DNA of 42,810 nt from Winogradskya humida (GTDB lineage Bacteria; Actinomycetota; Actinomycetes; Mycobacteriales; Micromonosporaceae): the NCBI RefSeq assembly GCF_016862215.1, contig NZ_BOMN01000095.1, positions 1-42,810 on the forward strand, in the 5' to 3' direction. Every line of letters starts with the position of its first letter. Position 1 is the stretch's first letter. Below the pieces are notes generated by a model. That model saw only the letters and a list, made by a program, of their open reading frames with translations, searched no databases and was not told the origin of the DNA. Made by a program: the position numbers and the translations under genes. Below are positions 32,939 through 41,650 of this stretch, piece by piece.

Positions 32939-33151
32939 GTCGCCTCCGCACGACGCAGTCCACTCCGGAGTTATCGCAGCTCCTCGGTGGACACCCGGCA
33001 GGGCGAACCGCGTACCACTTCCGGGCGAATCAGCTGGTCCCGCGGCAGTTGATATCGGTATTGTCGGTGTATCTGCGGGGATGTCACCCTGCATCGTCGC
33101 TCCAGACCCCGGCGGCACGAAATTCTCTTATGCCATGGTCTGGAGCCTGCT

Positions 33152-33559
33152 GTGCGCATTTCCCTTCGCCGACCGTCTCTGAACCGCGACGCGGTGCCCG
33201 AGGTCGACTTCGGCTCCCTGATGGAACAGGTGTCCCGCGGAGACCGCGAGGCCTTCGCGATCCTGTACGAACACACCTCCGGGCCGGTCCGGGACCGGAT
33301 CCAGGCCCACCTGGTGCATCGACACGCGACGACGACACTGGTGGCGGCCGTCTATGTCGAGGTGTGGTGGCTGGCCGGCTGTTACGCCGGGCCGGCTTCC
33401 GGCGTCACCGGATGGATCCACGGCATCGCCGAGCGGCGCTTGAGAGACCGGCGCCCGCAGCCCCCGGTCCCCGCGGCCTCGACGGAGCGAACCATCGAGG
33501 TACGCGAGCTGGCGGACCTGCTCGGCCGGGCCCCGGAGGAGCTCACGAGCTACAGGTGA
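33152..33559 (+). CDS. truncated ECF sigma-70-like protein (region 2 only)
   Basis: 135 aa from GTG with GGAG 6-7 nt upstream. The segment VDFGSLMEQVSRGDREAFAILYEHTSGPVRDRIQAHLVHRHATTTLVAAVYVEVWWLAGCYAG...GVTGWIHGIAERRLRDRRPQ resembles sigma region 1.2-2.4 of SigK/SigL-like factors (core RNA polymerase binding and -10 recognition). After it come ~25 residues (STERTIEVRELADLLGRAPEELTSYR) and the stop; region 4, which binds the -35 element, is missing. The acidic and aromatic positions of region 2 are partly altered (VWWLAG). It may be a remnant, or a protein that titrates RNA polymerase. No anti-sigma gene follows. Confidence 0.65.
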   Translation: MRISLRRPSLNRDAVPEVDFGSLMEQVSRGDREAFAILYEHTSGPVRDRIQAHLVHRHATTTLVAAVYVEVWWLAGCYAGPASGVTGWIHGIAERRLRDRRPQPPVPAASTERTIEVRELADLLGRAPEELTSYR

Positions 33560-33564
33560 CGGCG

Positions 33565-34605
33565 TTACCGGGACCTCGGCGTGCGCTTGTGCTGCAGGGT
33601 CGCGATCAGCGCGAGGGTGGATTCGGCGCCCTGGTTGACGTTGACGCCCTGCGCGGTCAGTCCGTCGAAGCCGCCGCCCGTCGCGCGGTCCCACATCGTG
33701 ACGCCGGCGTCGTTGTCGCCGAGGAACCACTGCACACATTGGCCCACTGTCACCAGCCATTGTTCGTCGCCGGTGACCTCGGCGGCGGTGGCGCAGGCGT
33801 CGGCGAGGGCGGCGATCTCGATGGGTTGCTGGTCGTAGCGTTGCCGTTTGGTCCGGCGGGTCCATCCGGTGACCGGGAGCGGGCGCAGGTGCCCGTCGGC
33901 CAGGTGGGCGTCGCGCAGCCAGGTGAGCATCCGCAGACCGGCTGCGCGCAACGCCACGTCGCCGCGGCGGTGGCCCGCGGCGATGACCACCTCGGCGAGG
34001 GCGGCGCTGGCATAGCTGAGGTGCGGGTACGGCCAGGACCACGCCGGGTCCGGGTCGGGCCACCCGATCGCGGAGGCGGCGTCGGCGAGCAGCGTCGCGG
34101 CGAGCTCGTTGCCCGGGTCGGCACGCAGGATCTCCGCCGCGCCGAGCCCCGCGAACGCCATGGCGTGCGGGGCCGGTGACCTGCGGGCAGCGCCGGTGGT
34201 GAACGCCCGCAGCGCCGAGTCCCGGATCCAGCTCGCGGGGTGGCGGGCCGCGGCGGTGCCGAGGCCCCACAGGGCGCGGCCCCACCAGTCGCCGAGCTCC
34301 GGGCGGTCGGTCCAGCGCCGCTCGAAGCTGAGCCGGTTGTGGAACGAGCCGTCGTCGGCCTGGGCGTGGACGAGAAACGTCAGGTACGTCTCGGCGAGCC
34401 GCAGCAGCGCCGGCGCCGGGTCCGGCTCGCGGCTGACAACGAGCAGGCCCCGGGCCACGTCATCGGTGCAGTAGCCGTGCTCGCGGCGGGCGATGGCGTG
34501 CTGCGCGTGCTCGAACAACCCGGTGTCGTCGGTGAGCCGGATCAGATGATGGAACGGCGGCGTCGGCGTGGTCCGCCGCGCCGGTGCCTCAACCGGCGCC
34601 GTCAT
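33565..34605 (-). CDS. alpha/alpha-toroid glycan-processing protein
   Basis: 346 aa; ATG has GAGGAGG 7 nt upstream. HAIARREHGYCTDDVARGLLVV and WGRALWGLGTAAAR, then YPHLSYASAALAEVVIAAG and YDQQPIEIAALADACATA, give the repeated helix-hairpin pattern of (alpha/alpha)6 enzymes. HGYCTDD is characteristic of a family often annotated 'glycosyltransferase' that neighbours GT4 and GH130-type genes. Catalytic assignment is not possible from sequence alone. It lies 154 bp downstream of the GT4 gene on the same strand and probably acts on the same polysaccharide or glycoconjugate. Confidence 0.75.
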   Translation of the reverse strand: MTAPVEAPARRTTPTPPFHHLIRLTDDTGLFEHAQHAIARREHGYCTDDVARGLLVVSREPDPAPALLRLAETYLTFLVHAQADDGSFHNRLSFERRWTDRPELGDWWGRALWGLGTAAARHPASWIRDSALRAFTTGAARRSPAPHAMAFAGLGAAEILRADPGNELAATLLADAASAIGWPDPDPAWSWPYPHLSYASAALAEVVIAAGHRRGDVALRAAGLRMLTWLRDAHLADGHLRPLPVTGWTRRTKRQRYDQQPIEIAALADACATAAEVTGDEQWLVTVGQCVQWFLGDNDAGVTMWDRATGGGFDGLTAQGVNVNQGAESTLALIATLQHKRTPRSR

Positions 34606-34759
34606 GGCTGAGCCTCCTCAGGCATGCCCTCAGGGCCGCAGACCGCGGACGCCGGGGAAAGCCGCGCCGCCGGAACGACGAGGTGATCCGTTATGGCCGA
34701 GCGGCCGCGGGCCACGAACGTCGAGGAGGTCCGCGCCTGCGGAGCGAGAATGCGATCGG

Positions 34760-35920
34760 TCATACCAGGGCGGTCGCAGAAACAGAGGCAGAAACAGACG
34801 CGGGGACAGTGGCCGGGGCGGCGGAGGAACCAGCCACCGGGGCGCCGGTGACGAGCGCGGCGGCGAGGGCTTCGTAGCGGGCGGCGACGGCGGGCCAGCG
34901 CAGGGCCGCGTTGTCGGAGCCGGCGACGGGGCCGCGGTTGGTGAGGACCTTGCGGACCGCGGCGGCCAGGGCTCGGGGGTTGCGGTGGGGGACGATGAGG
35001 CCCGGGCCGTCGGTGAGGACTTCGACGGCGTGCGGGAACGAGGTGGCGACGACGGGTACGCCCGCCGCGACCGCTTCCACCAGGACGCCCGAGGTGACCT
35101 GTTCGGTGGAGTCGTACGGCAGGACGACCACGTCGGCCGATCCGATGAGGGCGCCGAGCCCGGCCTGGTCGAGGTAGGTATCCCGGAAGTCGACCTGGGG
35201 TGCCACGCCGAGCTCGGCGCTGAGCCGGTGCAGGCCCGACCGGTACGACTCGCCGTGCAGTTCGATCACGCGGGGGTGGGTCCGGCCCGCGACGATGTAC
35301 AGCGGGTCGAGGCTCTTGAGGGGTACGAGGGCCCGGATCGCCCATTCGATGCCCTTGCCCGGCCCGAGCAGGCCCCAGGTCAGCATGTGCGGACGGGCGG
35401 GCCGCTCGGCGCGCGTACCCGTGTCGAAAGCCGCACCGTGCGGGATGACGGCGACCTTTGCCGGATCGATGTCGTAACCGATCACGAGCCGGTCCCGGGC
35501 GGTGGCGGTCATCGTGACGGCGGCGCCGGCCGTGGCGACGACCTGCTCCAGCACGGACTTCTGCCGCGGCGTGGGCCGGCTGAGGACGGTGTGCAGGACC
35601 ACGATCGCGGGTACGGTCAGCCGTCGCATGAGCCGGAGCACGTCAGCGCCGTCAGCACCGGGGTAGATGCCGTACTCGTGCTGCACGATCGCGACGTCGA
35701 ACGAGTTCAGCGCGTCAGCAGCCTCCCGCCAGCCGTCAGCCGCCGCCATCCGCCACGTGTGCGCGACGTCGGGCCCGGACGGCGTGTGGTCCCCCGGGGC
35801 GGTGACCCGCACGACGCTGCCGGCCGTGTCACCGCCGGTGATGCTCCCGGCGAGCGCGGCGTTGAACGTCGCCAGGCCGCATCGGGTGGGTGGCTGGGTG
35901 CTCAGAAATCCGAACCGCAT
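34760..35920 (-). CDS. GT4-family glycosyltransferase
   Basis: 386 aa from ATG 35920 with AGGGG just upstream; the frame remains open to 36301 only as shadow. The N-terminal Rossmann domain starts MRFGFLSTQPPTRCGLATFNAAL, then VAIVQHEYGIYPG and VLHTVLSRPTPRQ. The C-terminal domain holds WGLLGPGKGIEWAIRAL, DVVVLPYDSTEQVTSGVLVEAVAAGVPVVAT with the GT4 E-x7-E signature, and GLIVPHRNP. It transfers a sugar from a nucleotide donor. The last ~20 residues are low-complexity (VPASVSASVSATALV), encoded by short repeats. Follows the DUF5994-like gene by 35 bp, so likely one transcript with 33565-34605. Confidence 0.9.
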   Translation of the reverse strand: MRFGFLSTQPPTRCGLATFNAALAGSITGGDTAGSVVRVTAPGDHTPSGPDVAHTWRMAAADGWREAADALNSFDVAIVQHEYGIYPGADGADVLRLMRRLTVPAIVVLHTVLSRPTPRQKSVLEQVVATAGAAVTMTATARDRLVIGYDIDPAKVAVIPHGAAFDTGTRAERPARPHMLTWGLLGPGKGIEWAIRALVPLKSLDPLYIVAGRTHPRVIELHGESYRSGLHRLSAELGVAPQVDFRDTYLDQAGLGALIGSADVVVLPYDSTEQVTSGVLVEAVAAGVPVVATSFPHAVEVLTDGPGLIVPHRNPRALAAAVRKVLTNRGPVAGSDNAALRWPAVAARYEALAAALVTGAPVAGSSAAPATVPASVSASVSATALV

Positions 35921-35955
35921 AACCCCTGCTTTCGATGGTTGGAGTGCCACTGCGG

Positions 35956-36378
35956 TCAGGCTGTGAGCCCGGTCAGCAGGTCGGGCGCGCGGCGTTCGCC
36001 GTCCGGGTCGGCCGCGGCGGCCATGACGGTCTCCGCCTGCTCCCCGCTCGCGCCGGCGGGCACGATCACCAGGTCGTAACGGTCGCGGCCGAAGTCGGTC
36101 ATCAGCGTGACCAGGCCGTGTGGCTGGGAGCTGAACCAGGCGAGCCGGACGGCGCGGCGGTCGCCGGGCAGCCGTTTCGGGTGCGGCGCCTGCCAGTCCT
36201 CGGTGCGGGCCAGCGCGTGGGTGATGGTGCCGCGCTGGCCGTTGAGCTCGGCGACGAGCTGCGGCAGCTCGGTGGTCAGGTCGTTCGTGCGGGGCCACCA
36301 CGCGCCGTCGAGCAGCTTGCCCCGGGTGTCCCCGGGGGCGAGGCGCAGCCGGACGGTGGGTGCCGCGACGGCGGTCAT
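35956..36378 (-). CDS. DUF5994-like protein
   Basis: 140 aa. It reads VRLRLAPGDTRGKLLDGAWWPRTNDLTTELPQLVAELNGQRGTITHALARTEDWQAPHPKRLPGDRRAVRLAWFSSQPHGLVTLM..., which matches my memory of the actinobacterial DUF5994 family (function unknown), where a WWPRS/TxD motif is typical. Its ATG overlaps the TGA of the preceding short gene (ATGA). Part of a four-gene minus-strand group. Confidence 0.8.
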   Translation of the reverse strand: MTAVAAPTVRLRLAPGDTRGKLLDGAWWPRTNDLTTELPQLVAELNGQRGTITHALARTEDWQAPHPKRLPGDRRAVRLAWFSSQPHGLVTLMTDFGRDRYDLVIVPAGASGEQAETVMAAAADPDGERRAPDLLTGLTA

Positions 36379-36548
36379 GACGCGGCCGCTTTCGCCACGA
36401 GGTCGTCGGCGCTCAGGTCGAGGGTGGCGAGCAGTCCGACCTGGTGGTGCAGGTCGACCTGGTCGGGCAGGGAACGGTCGACCCAGTCGGCGCGCTGGTT
36501 CTTGCCGCGCTCGCGAAGGGCGGTGACGATGACGTGCCGGGGAACCAT
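36375..36548 (-). CDS. 57-residue protein coupled to the DUF5994-like gene
   Basis: 57 aa: MVPRHVIVTALRERGKNQRADWVDRSLPDQVDLHHQVGLLATLDLSADDLVAKAAAS. Hydrophilic, helical, no motif. Kept as a gene because it ends in an ATGA overlap with the DUF5994-like gene and small helical proteins commonly precede DUF5994 genes, as I recall. Adjacent ATGs at 36551 and 36548; no strong ribosome binding site. Confidence 0.6.
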   Translation of the reverse strand: MVPRHVIVTALRERGKNQRADWVDRSLPDQVDLHHQVGLLATLDLSADDLVAKAAAS

Positions 36549-36972
36549 CATGGCGGGGCTGCTTCCGTGGTGCCACGACGGGATGCAACACGGCACCGGC
36601 CACGGGCCGACGGCCGCCCTGCACCGCGTGCGCAGCGGTGAATGGCGCGGGAAAGCCCGTCGGATCGGCCCGTGCGTCATCGGAAGATCGCGATGCGGCG
36701 GGGTCGAGGCCGAACCGGTGTGCCGACGGCAGGATCACCGAGAGGCTGGAATGCCGGAAATTTGGCAGCGCCAGGAGCGACAAGGCCAAGGTTGACAGCG
36801 CCCGAACAACGATGCCAAATAGACCGAACAACGAGGCCAATAGACCGGCCGACTGCGCATGGTGCCCGTCAGAGGAGCACGCAGTTCCGGAGTACTGCGT
36901 ACTTTACGCCCCCGGCGGCCGTTCCGGCGAACCTGGTGACCGGGCCCACCCCATCGAGACCGTCACCCAGCG
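36549..36972. other. 424-bp intergenic region, upstream of the DUF5994/GT4 group
   Basis: No gene supported. It contains an imperfect direct repeat of 22 and 21 bp at 36803-36845 (CGAACAACGATGCCAAATAG / CGAACAACGAGGCCAATAG), and the palindrome AGTAC-TGC-GTACT at 36891-36903 within a GC-moderate stretch. Promoter elements of the minus-strand group are expected here. Confidence 0.6.
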
Positions 36973-38247
36973 TCACGCCAGACCGGTGGCCATATCCATC
37001 AGGCGGCCCAGGACCCGCTCGCCGTCAGCGCGCAGACCGTCGTGCTCGAACTCGTTGGTGACCCACGTCCGGACGTTGCCGACCGCGGCGGCCGTCTCCA
37101 GGGACAGGCCGGCGTCGACGTACATGTCGTCGTGGTAGACCGCCGCGCGGACCGGGACCTCGTTCGAGGCGAGCCGCGCCGGGTCGTACAGGGCGGGCCA
37201 GTCCTGCGCGCGGGCCAGGATCTCGGCGGCCCCCGCGAACGGCCGCAGCGCCTTGATCTCCTCGAACATCCAGGGGAACATCATCTCGCCGGTGAAGTAG
37301 AGCGGGTCGGCCTTCTCCGCGAACTCCGGATACAGCGCGATCGCCTCCTCGGCGGCCCACCCGGTCGCGCTGCCCGGGGCGCCGTAGCAGTACTCCTGCA
37401 ACGCGTACAGAGGGCGGTCGACGAACCCGGTCTCGCTCGTCACGGCGTACCGGAAGGCATCGGGAATTTCCGCACCGAGGCCGGCGGACTCGATCAGCCA
37501 GTGCACGTTCGAGAAGCCGTTGCTCATGCCGAAGGCAGAGCCGAGCAGTCGCAGGCGCCGGGCCGTGAGCCGGTCACCGTCGGGCAGGCGGACATCCTCG
37601 GCGGTGAGCCGGTCACTCAGGCGGCGGATCGCGGCGGCATCCTCCGGGTACGCCTGGTAGTACGCGGCGTTCTTGGCCGCGACCCGGGGATAGGTACGCG
37701 CGTACACGTCCTGCGCCGTCGCGGTGAGCCCCGGCAGACCCCCGGTGACGTAGCAGTTACGCAGACCCTCAGGCGCGATCGAGAGGTACGTGAGGGTGCA
37801 GAACCCGCCGTAGCTCTGCCCGAAGGTGTCCCACGGCACCCAGCCGGCGACCTCCTCCCGCAGGATCTCGGCGTCGCGCACGATACTGTCGGCACGCATC
37901 AGCCTCAGGTACGCGGCGATCTGCTCATCGGTCATCCCCTGCACCGTCCGCGCGGTGATCGGCGTGCTGCGCCCGGTGCCGCGCTGGTCCAGCATCAGCA
38001 CCCGGTGCGTGCGCAGGGCCCGGCGCAGCCACGCGTCCTGCCCGAACGGCCGCGTCCCCGGGCTGCCCGGCCCGCCCTGCAGGAACAACAGCCACGGCAG
38101 CTCGTCGCGGGCCCGGTCGGCGGCGACGATCTCGCGGGCGAACACCTCGATGGTCTCCCCGTCGTCCGGCCGCGAGTGGTCGAGCGGCACGGCGACGACA
38201 TGGTCCTTGAAGACGATTCCGGGATTCGCGATCACGGTTCGGAGCAT
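36973..38247 (-). CDS. alpha/beta hydrolase, proline iminopeptidase-like
   Basis: 424 aa. ATG 38247 has GGAGGAGG 8 nt upstream. The family signatures are LLFLQGGPGSPGTRP (oxyanion-hole HGGPG-type, about 54-67), LMLDQRGTGRSTP (~84-96), and nucleophile Ser145 in DTFGQSYGGFCTLTYLS; the catalytic His lies in FEHDGLRADG near the end. This matches S33 prolyl aminopeptidases that release N-terminal proline from peptides, in the actinobacterial ~430-aa subtype. Cytoplasmic. It diverges from the membrane-protein pair at 38351 by 103 bp. Confidence 0.92.
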   Translation of the reverse strand: MLRTVIANPGIVFKDHVVAVPLDHSRPDDGETIEVFAREIVAADRARDELPWLLFLQGGPGSPGTRPFGQDAWLRRALRTHRVLMLDQRGTGRSTPITARTVQGMTDEQIAAYLRLMRADSIVRDAEILREEVAGWVPWDTFGQSYGGFCTLTYLSIAPEGLRNCYVTGGLPGLTATAQDVYARTYPRVAAKNAAYYQAYPEDAAAIRRLSDRLTAEDVRLPDGDRLTARRLRLLGSAFGMSNGFSNVHWLIESAGLGAEIPDAFRYAVTSETGFVDRPLYALQEYCYGAPGSATGWAAEEAIALYPEFAEKADPLYFTGEMMFPWMFEEIKALRPFAGAAEILARAQDWPALYDPARLASNEVPVRAAVYHDDMYVDAGLSLETAAAVGNVRTWVTNEFEHDGLRADGERVLGRLMDMATGLA

Positions 38248-38350
38248 AAACGTGCCTCCTCCCCAGGGAGGAGGCAAGGCTCGGACCAGCGGCCGCGGGT
38301 CCGGCCCCGGGGCGGGCGAAACGGGCGCCGCGGCACCCGAGGATCGACCC

Positions 38351-39274
38351 ATGACCACCACAAACATGCCGGTACGGCTCCAGCGCTGGAACCGTCCGCT
38401 GCTGGTCCTGGCCGCCGCCATGGCCGTGCTGACGATCGCCACCCTGGCGGGACTCGCCGCCGACGACCGGATCGTCACCGGAGCTCCGGTCTGGCTCAAG
38501 CCGTTCAAGTTCTCCGTCTCGTTCGTCCTCTACGCGGGCACCCTCGCGTGGATGCTGACCCTGCTGCCCCGGCGCAGCCGCCTCGCCGAGTGGTCGACCG
38601 TCGTCATCGTCGCGATGAGCGTCGCCGAGATGGTCGTCATCGCCGGGCAGGCCGCCCGGGGCCAGACCAGCCACTACAACCAGACCAGCGCGCTCAACTC
38701 GGTGCTCTGGAACGTGATGGCCGTCGCGATCATGGCGCTGTTCGTGGCACAGATCGTGATCGCCGTGGTGGTGCTGCGGGCACGGATCGCCGACCGGGTC
38801 GCCGCTCTGGGCGTACGACTCGGACTGGGTCTGTCGTCCTTGGGCATGCTGGCAGCGGTCCCGATGGTCCTGCCGACAGCCGCACCGGGTATCGACAACA
38901 TCGCCGGTGCGCACAGCGTCGGCACTCTCGACGGCGGGCCCGGACTGCCGGTGCTGGGCTGGAGCACGGTCGGCGGCGACCTGCGCGCCGGGCATTTCGT
39001 GGGCTTGCACGCCCTGCAGGCCCTGCCGCTGCTCGCGCTCCTGCTGGCCCGGCTCGGCGGGCGGCTCGCGCAGCGTACGCAGATCGGGCTGCTCCGGATC
39101 GCGGGAACGGCCTACGGCGCGGTGACCGTCGTCCTGACCTGGCAGGCACTGCGCGGCCAGCCGGTCGTGCACCCGGATGCCCTGACCCTCACCGCCCTGG
39201 CCGTCATCGTGGCCGCCACCGCGACCGCCGCCGGTGTGTATCTCTCCGCGAACCGGAAGGCTGTGACCGCATGA
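38351..39274 (+). CDS. integral membrane protein, about seven to eight helices
   Basis: 307 aa. Hydrophobic segments near 18-36, 52-72, 82-100, 116-141, 153-172, 217-235, 250-266 and 278-298. A conserved-looking loop reads VWLKPFKFSVSFVLYAGTLAW, and AGQAARGQTSHYNQTSALNSVLW between helices 3 and 4. I do not recognise a named family. ATG with GAGG 8 nt upstream. Its stop overlaps the ABA4-like gene as ATGA, suggesting the two work together in the membrane. Confidence 0.8.
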   Translation: MTTTNMPVRLQRWNRPLLVLAAAMAVLTIATLAGLAADDRIVTGAPVWLKPFKFSVSFVLYAGTLAWMLTLLPRRSRLAEWSTVVIVAMSVAEMVVIAGQAARGQTSHYNQTSALNSVLWNVMAVAIMALFVAQIVIAVVVLRARIADRVAALGVRLGLGLSSLGMLAAVPMVLPTAAPGIDNIAGAHSVGTLDGGPGLPVLGWSTVGGDLRAGHFVGLHALQALPLLALLLARLGGRLAQRTQIGLLRIAGTAYGAVTVVLTWQALRGQPVVHPDALTLTALAVIVAATATAAGVYLSANRKAVTA

Positions 39275-39720
39275 CCGGGTTTCTGTTCACGATGACGTTC
39301 TACTGCGCCGCGCCGTTCTGGGCCCTGATGATCCTGCTGCCAGGCTGGTCGTGGACGCGCCGGATCATCGGCTCGCCGTGGATCGTGCTGCCGCCGCTGC
39401 TGATCTACGCGATCACCGTGGCCGGGTCGTTCGGCGAGGTCCTCCCGGCTGTCGCCTCACCGACGCTCGGGGGTGTCCGGGAGCTGCTCGGCTCGGCCGA
39501 CGGTGCCACCGCGGGCTGGGCGCACATGATCGCCTTTGATCTGTTCGTCGGGCGGTGGGCTTGGCTCGACAGCCGGGAGCGCGCGATTCCGGCGCTGGTC
39601 ATGGCCCCGGTTCTGCTGCTCACGATCCTGCTCGGGCCGCTGGGGCTGCTCGCGTACCTCGTCCTCCGCCGCTGGTGGCGCCCGAAAACGGTTGCGGGCG
39701 ATTCAGTTGTGCACGATTAA
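39271..39720 (+). CDS. ABA4-like membrane protein
   Basis: 149 aa, four helices. PFWALMILLPGWSWTRRIIGSPWIVLPPLLIYAITV followed by GWAHMIAFDLFVGRWAWLDSRERAIP fits the ABA4-like (DUF4281) family. Plant ABA4 is needed for neoxanthin formation, but bacterial members have no defined role and no carotenoid genes lie nearby. The gene end (SVVHD plus TAA) is the first unit of a 15-bp tandem repeat that runs on into the intergenic region. Confidence 0.8.
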   Translation: MTGFLFTMTFYCAAPFWALMILLPGWSWTRRIIGSPWIVLPPLLIYAITVAGSFGEVLPAVASPTLGGVRELLGSADGATAGWAHMIAFDLFVGRWAWLDSRERAIPALVMAPVLLLTILLGPLGLLAYLVLRRWWRPKTVAGDSVVHD

Positions 39721-39780
39721 GTTGTGTGCAATTAAGTTGTGCACAATTAAATTGCACACAACCAAGTTGTGCACAACCGA
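39706..39780. repeat. 15-bp repeat whose unit contains the ABA4-like stop codon
   Basis: Five contiguous 15-bp units (GTTGTGCACGATTAA, GTTGTGTGCAATTAA, GTTGTGCACAATTAA, ATTGCACACAACCAA, GTTGTGCACAACCGA). Unit 1 is the last five codons of the ABA4-like gene. Units contain the palindrome TTGTGCACAA. It is an AT-rich island upstream of the kinase promoter. Confidence 0.95.
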
Positions 39781-39820
39781 TGTGGGTGAGTGGTGCGGGG
39801 AGAGCGATGCTCCGGCGGCA

Positions 39821-39826
39821 TAGGGT
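39821..39826 (+). promoter_or_regulatory. -10 box, leaderless promoter of histidine kinase 2
   Basis: TAGGGT, 7 nt, then GTG 39834. Nearly the same layout as kinase 1 (TAGGCT, 7 nt, ATG). Confidence 0.5.
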
Positions 39827-39833
39827 GAGGGCC

Positions 39834-40997
39834 GTGAGATGGGCAGGCCGGCTCTTCGACGCACGCGGCGCTCTCGTGCGGTGGGTGCTGGTGGACCTGG
39901 CGGGCGTGGGCTTCCTGGTCTACAGCGTCCAGGCGCACCGGTCGCCGGGGGCGGACCAGTGGGTGCTCGCGGTGGTTGCCTTCGCGGCGGCGCTGGTTCT
40001 GCGCAACCGACCGACCGCGAACCTGGCGGCCCAGGCCGCGCTGCTCGCGGTGGCGATGGGGCTGCTCGACGATCCGACGATCAACCAGGTCGGGGCGGGC
40101 TGGGCGTTGCTCGAGGTGACCATCTGGGCGAAGCCGGTGGTGCGCTGGTGGGGTGCCGGCCTGCTCTCGGTGGTGTACGTGGCCGGCGGGTACGGGTCGC
40201 TGTTCGTGCGGGTCTTCGGCCTGATGGTGGCGGTCGTCGTGCCGCTGCTGCTCGGCATGGTCGTCCGGATCAGCGCCGAGCTCGCCCGCGAGGCCTCGGA
40301 ACGCGTCGCCGAGGGGCACCGCCGCCGCGAGTCGGAGCTGCGCGCGGCCCGGGCCGACGAGCGCACCGCCATCGCCCGGGAGCTGCACGACGTGGTCGCG
40401 CATCACGTGGCGTCGATGGTGCTGCGGGTCGGGGTGGCGCGGCACGTGCTGCCCGGGCTGGACCCGCAGGTGAGCGACGTCTTCGACGATGTGCACGGCA
40501 CCGGTACGACGGCCCTGGCGGACCTGCGGCGGCTGGTCGCGGTGCTTCGGGACCCCGATGGCGTACGCGGGGACGCCGCCCTCACCGCAATCGAACCGGC
40601 CGCCCTGCCCGCGGCACTGGATGGCGCCGTGGAGACCGCGCGCCGCTCCGGGCTGGTGGTCGACGCGGAGATCTCCCCGGCAGCCGGCGCCCTCGACGCG
40701 GTCCGCGGCCTCGCCGTGCTGCGCCTGACCCAGGAGGCCCTGACGAACGTGGCGAAACACGCGGGCCCCGGCACCCACGTACGGCTGGTCGTCGCGGTCG
40801 GCGACGGTGACGTCACGTGGGAGGTCCGCGACGACGGCGGCCGCGGCACCCGGGCCGTCCCGCCGGTGCCGTCCGGTGGCGGGCACGGCCTGACCGGGAT
40901 GCGCGAACGGGTGTCGGTGCTGGGCGGCGAGCTCGAAGCCGGCCCCGTCGACGCAGGCTGGCGCGTCCGCACGATCCTCCCGAAGGTGGCCACATGA
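39834..40997 (+). CDS. NarL-type sensor histidine kinase (two-component system 2)
   Basis: 387 aa from GTG 39834; ATG 39807 with GGGGAGAG upstream is the alternative. Residues ~15-145 contain membrane helices, then a charged coiled stretch and HisKA_3 with phospho-acceptor His185 (ARELHDVVAHHVASM). HATPase_c has LTQEALTNVAKHAG, EVRDDGGRG and GGGHGLTGMRERVSVLGGEL. The N-terminal helices are followed directly by the coil, so membrane-embedded sensing is likely. It overlaps the regulator gene as ATGA. Confidence 0.92.
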   Translation: MRWAGRLFDARGALVRWVLVDLAGVGFLVYSVQAHRSPGADQWVLAVVAFAAALVLRNRPTANLAAQAALLAVAMGLLDDPTINQVGAGWALLEVTIWAKPVVRWWGAGLLSVVYVAGGYGSLFVRVFGLMVAVVVPLLLGMVVRISAELAREASERVAEGHRRRESELRAARADERTAIARELHDVVAHHVASMVLRVGVARHVLPGLDPQVSDVFDDVHGTGTTALADLRRLVAVLRDPDGVRGDAALTAIEPAALPAALDGAVETARRSGLVVDAEISPAAGALDAVRGLAVLRLTQEALTNVAKHAGPGTHVRLVVAVGDGDVTWEVRDDGGRGTRAVPPVPSGGGHGLTGMRERVSVLGGELEAGPVDAGWRVRTILPKVAT

Positions 40998-41620
40998 TCC
41001 GGGTTCTTCTCGTGGACGACCAGCATCTGATCCGGGCGGGCCTGCGGATGCTGTGCGACGCCCAGCCCGACCTGGAGGTGGTCGGCGAGGCGGACAACGG
41101 CCGCGACGCGGTCTCCCTCGCCGAGCGGCTCACCCCCGACCTGACCGTGATGGACCTGCGCATGCCCGGCCTGGACGGCATCACCGCGACCGGGCGCATC
41201 CTGGCCGCCCGGCCCGCCGCCCGGGTGCTGGTGCTGACGACGTTCGGCGACGACGACCATCTCTACCCGGCGCTCAACGCGGGGGCCTGCGGTTTCCTGC
41301 TCAAGGACGCCTCCCCCGAGGACCTGCTGGACGGCATCCGGCGCGCGGCGGCCGGCGACAGCCCGTTCAGTCAGGACGTCCTGCGCCGGCTGGTCCGCCG
41401 GGCGATTCAGGCCCCCACGGAGGGGCCGCGCACGGCGGTGGCCCTGACCGCCCGGGAACGCGACGTGCTCGCCCTGGTCGCGGAGGGCCTCGGCAACACC
41501 GAGATCGGCGAGCGGCTCCACATCGGCGTGACCACGGTCAAGACCCACGTCACCAGCCTGATGACCAAGACCGGCAGCCCCAACCGGGTACGCCTGGCGC
41601 TCTACGCCCACGGCGCGTGA
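40994..41620 (+). CDS. NarL/LuxR-family response regulator (two-component system 2)
   Basis: 208 aa. Receiver with VDDQ at 7-10, phospho-acceptor Asp54 in VMDLRMPGLDG, Thr in VLTTFGDDD and Lys in FLLKDA. C-terminal LuxR-type HTH (LTARERDVLALVAEGLGNTEIGERLHIGVTTVKTHVTSLMTKTG). It mirrors the first pair at 2735. Promoter targets are unknown. Confidence 0.95.
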   Translation: MIRVLLVDDQHLIRAGLRMLCDAQPDLEVVGEADNGRDAVSLAERLTPDLTVMDLRMPGLDGITATGRILAARPAARVLVLTTFGDDDHLYPALNAGACGFLLKDASPEDLLDGIRRAAAGDSPFSQDVLRRLVRRAIQAPTEGPRTAVALTARERDVLALVAEGLGNTEIGERLHIGVTTVKTHVTSLMTKTGSPNRVRLALYAHGA

Positions 41621-41637
41621 CAGCACCTGTACCCCGG

Positions 41638-41643
41638 TAACAT
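41638..41643 (+). promoter_or_regulatory. -10 box, leaderless promoter of last gene
   Basis: TAACAT followed by 7 nt (CGCGGCG) and GTG 41651. It supports a separate promoter downstream of the two-component operon. Confidence 0.5.
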
Positions 41644-41650
41644 CGCGGCG

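Noticed and set aside
39271..39720. Carotenoid (neoxanthin) pathway gene
   Set aside because: ABA4-like similarity alone does not show this role; no carotenoid genes are nearby.
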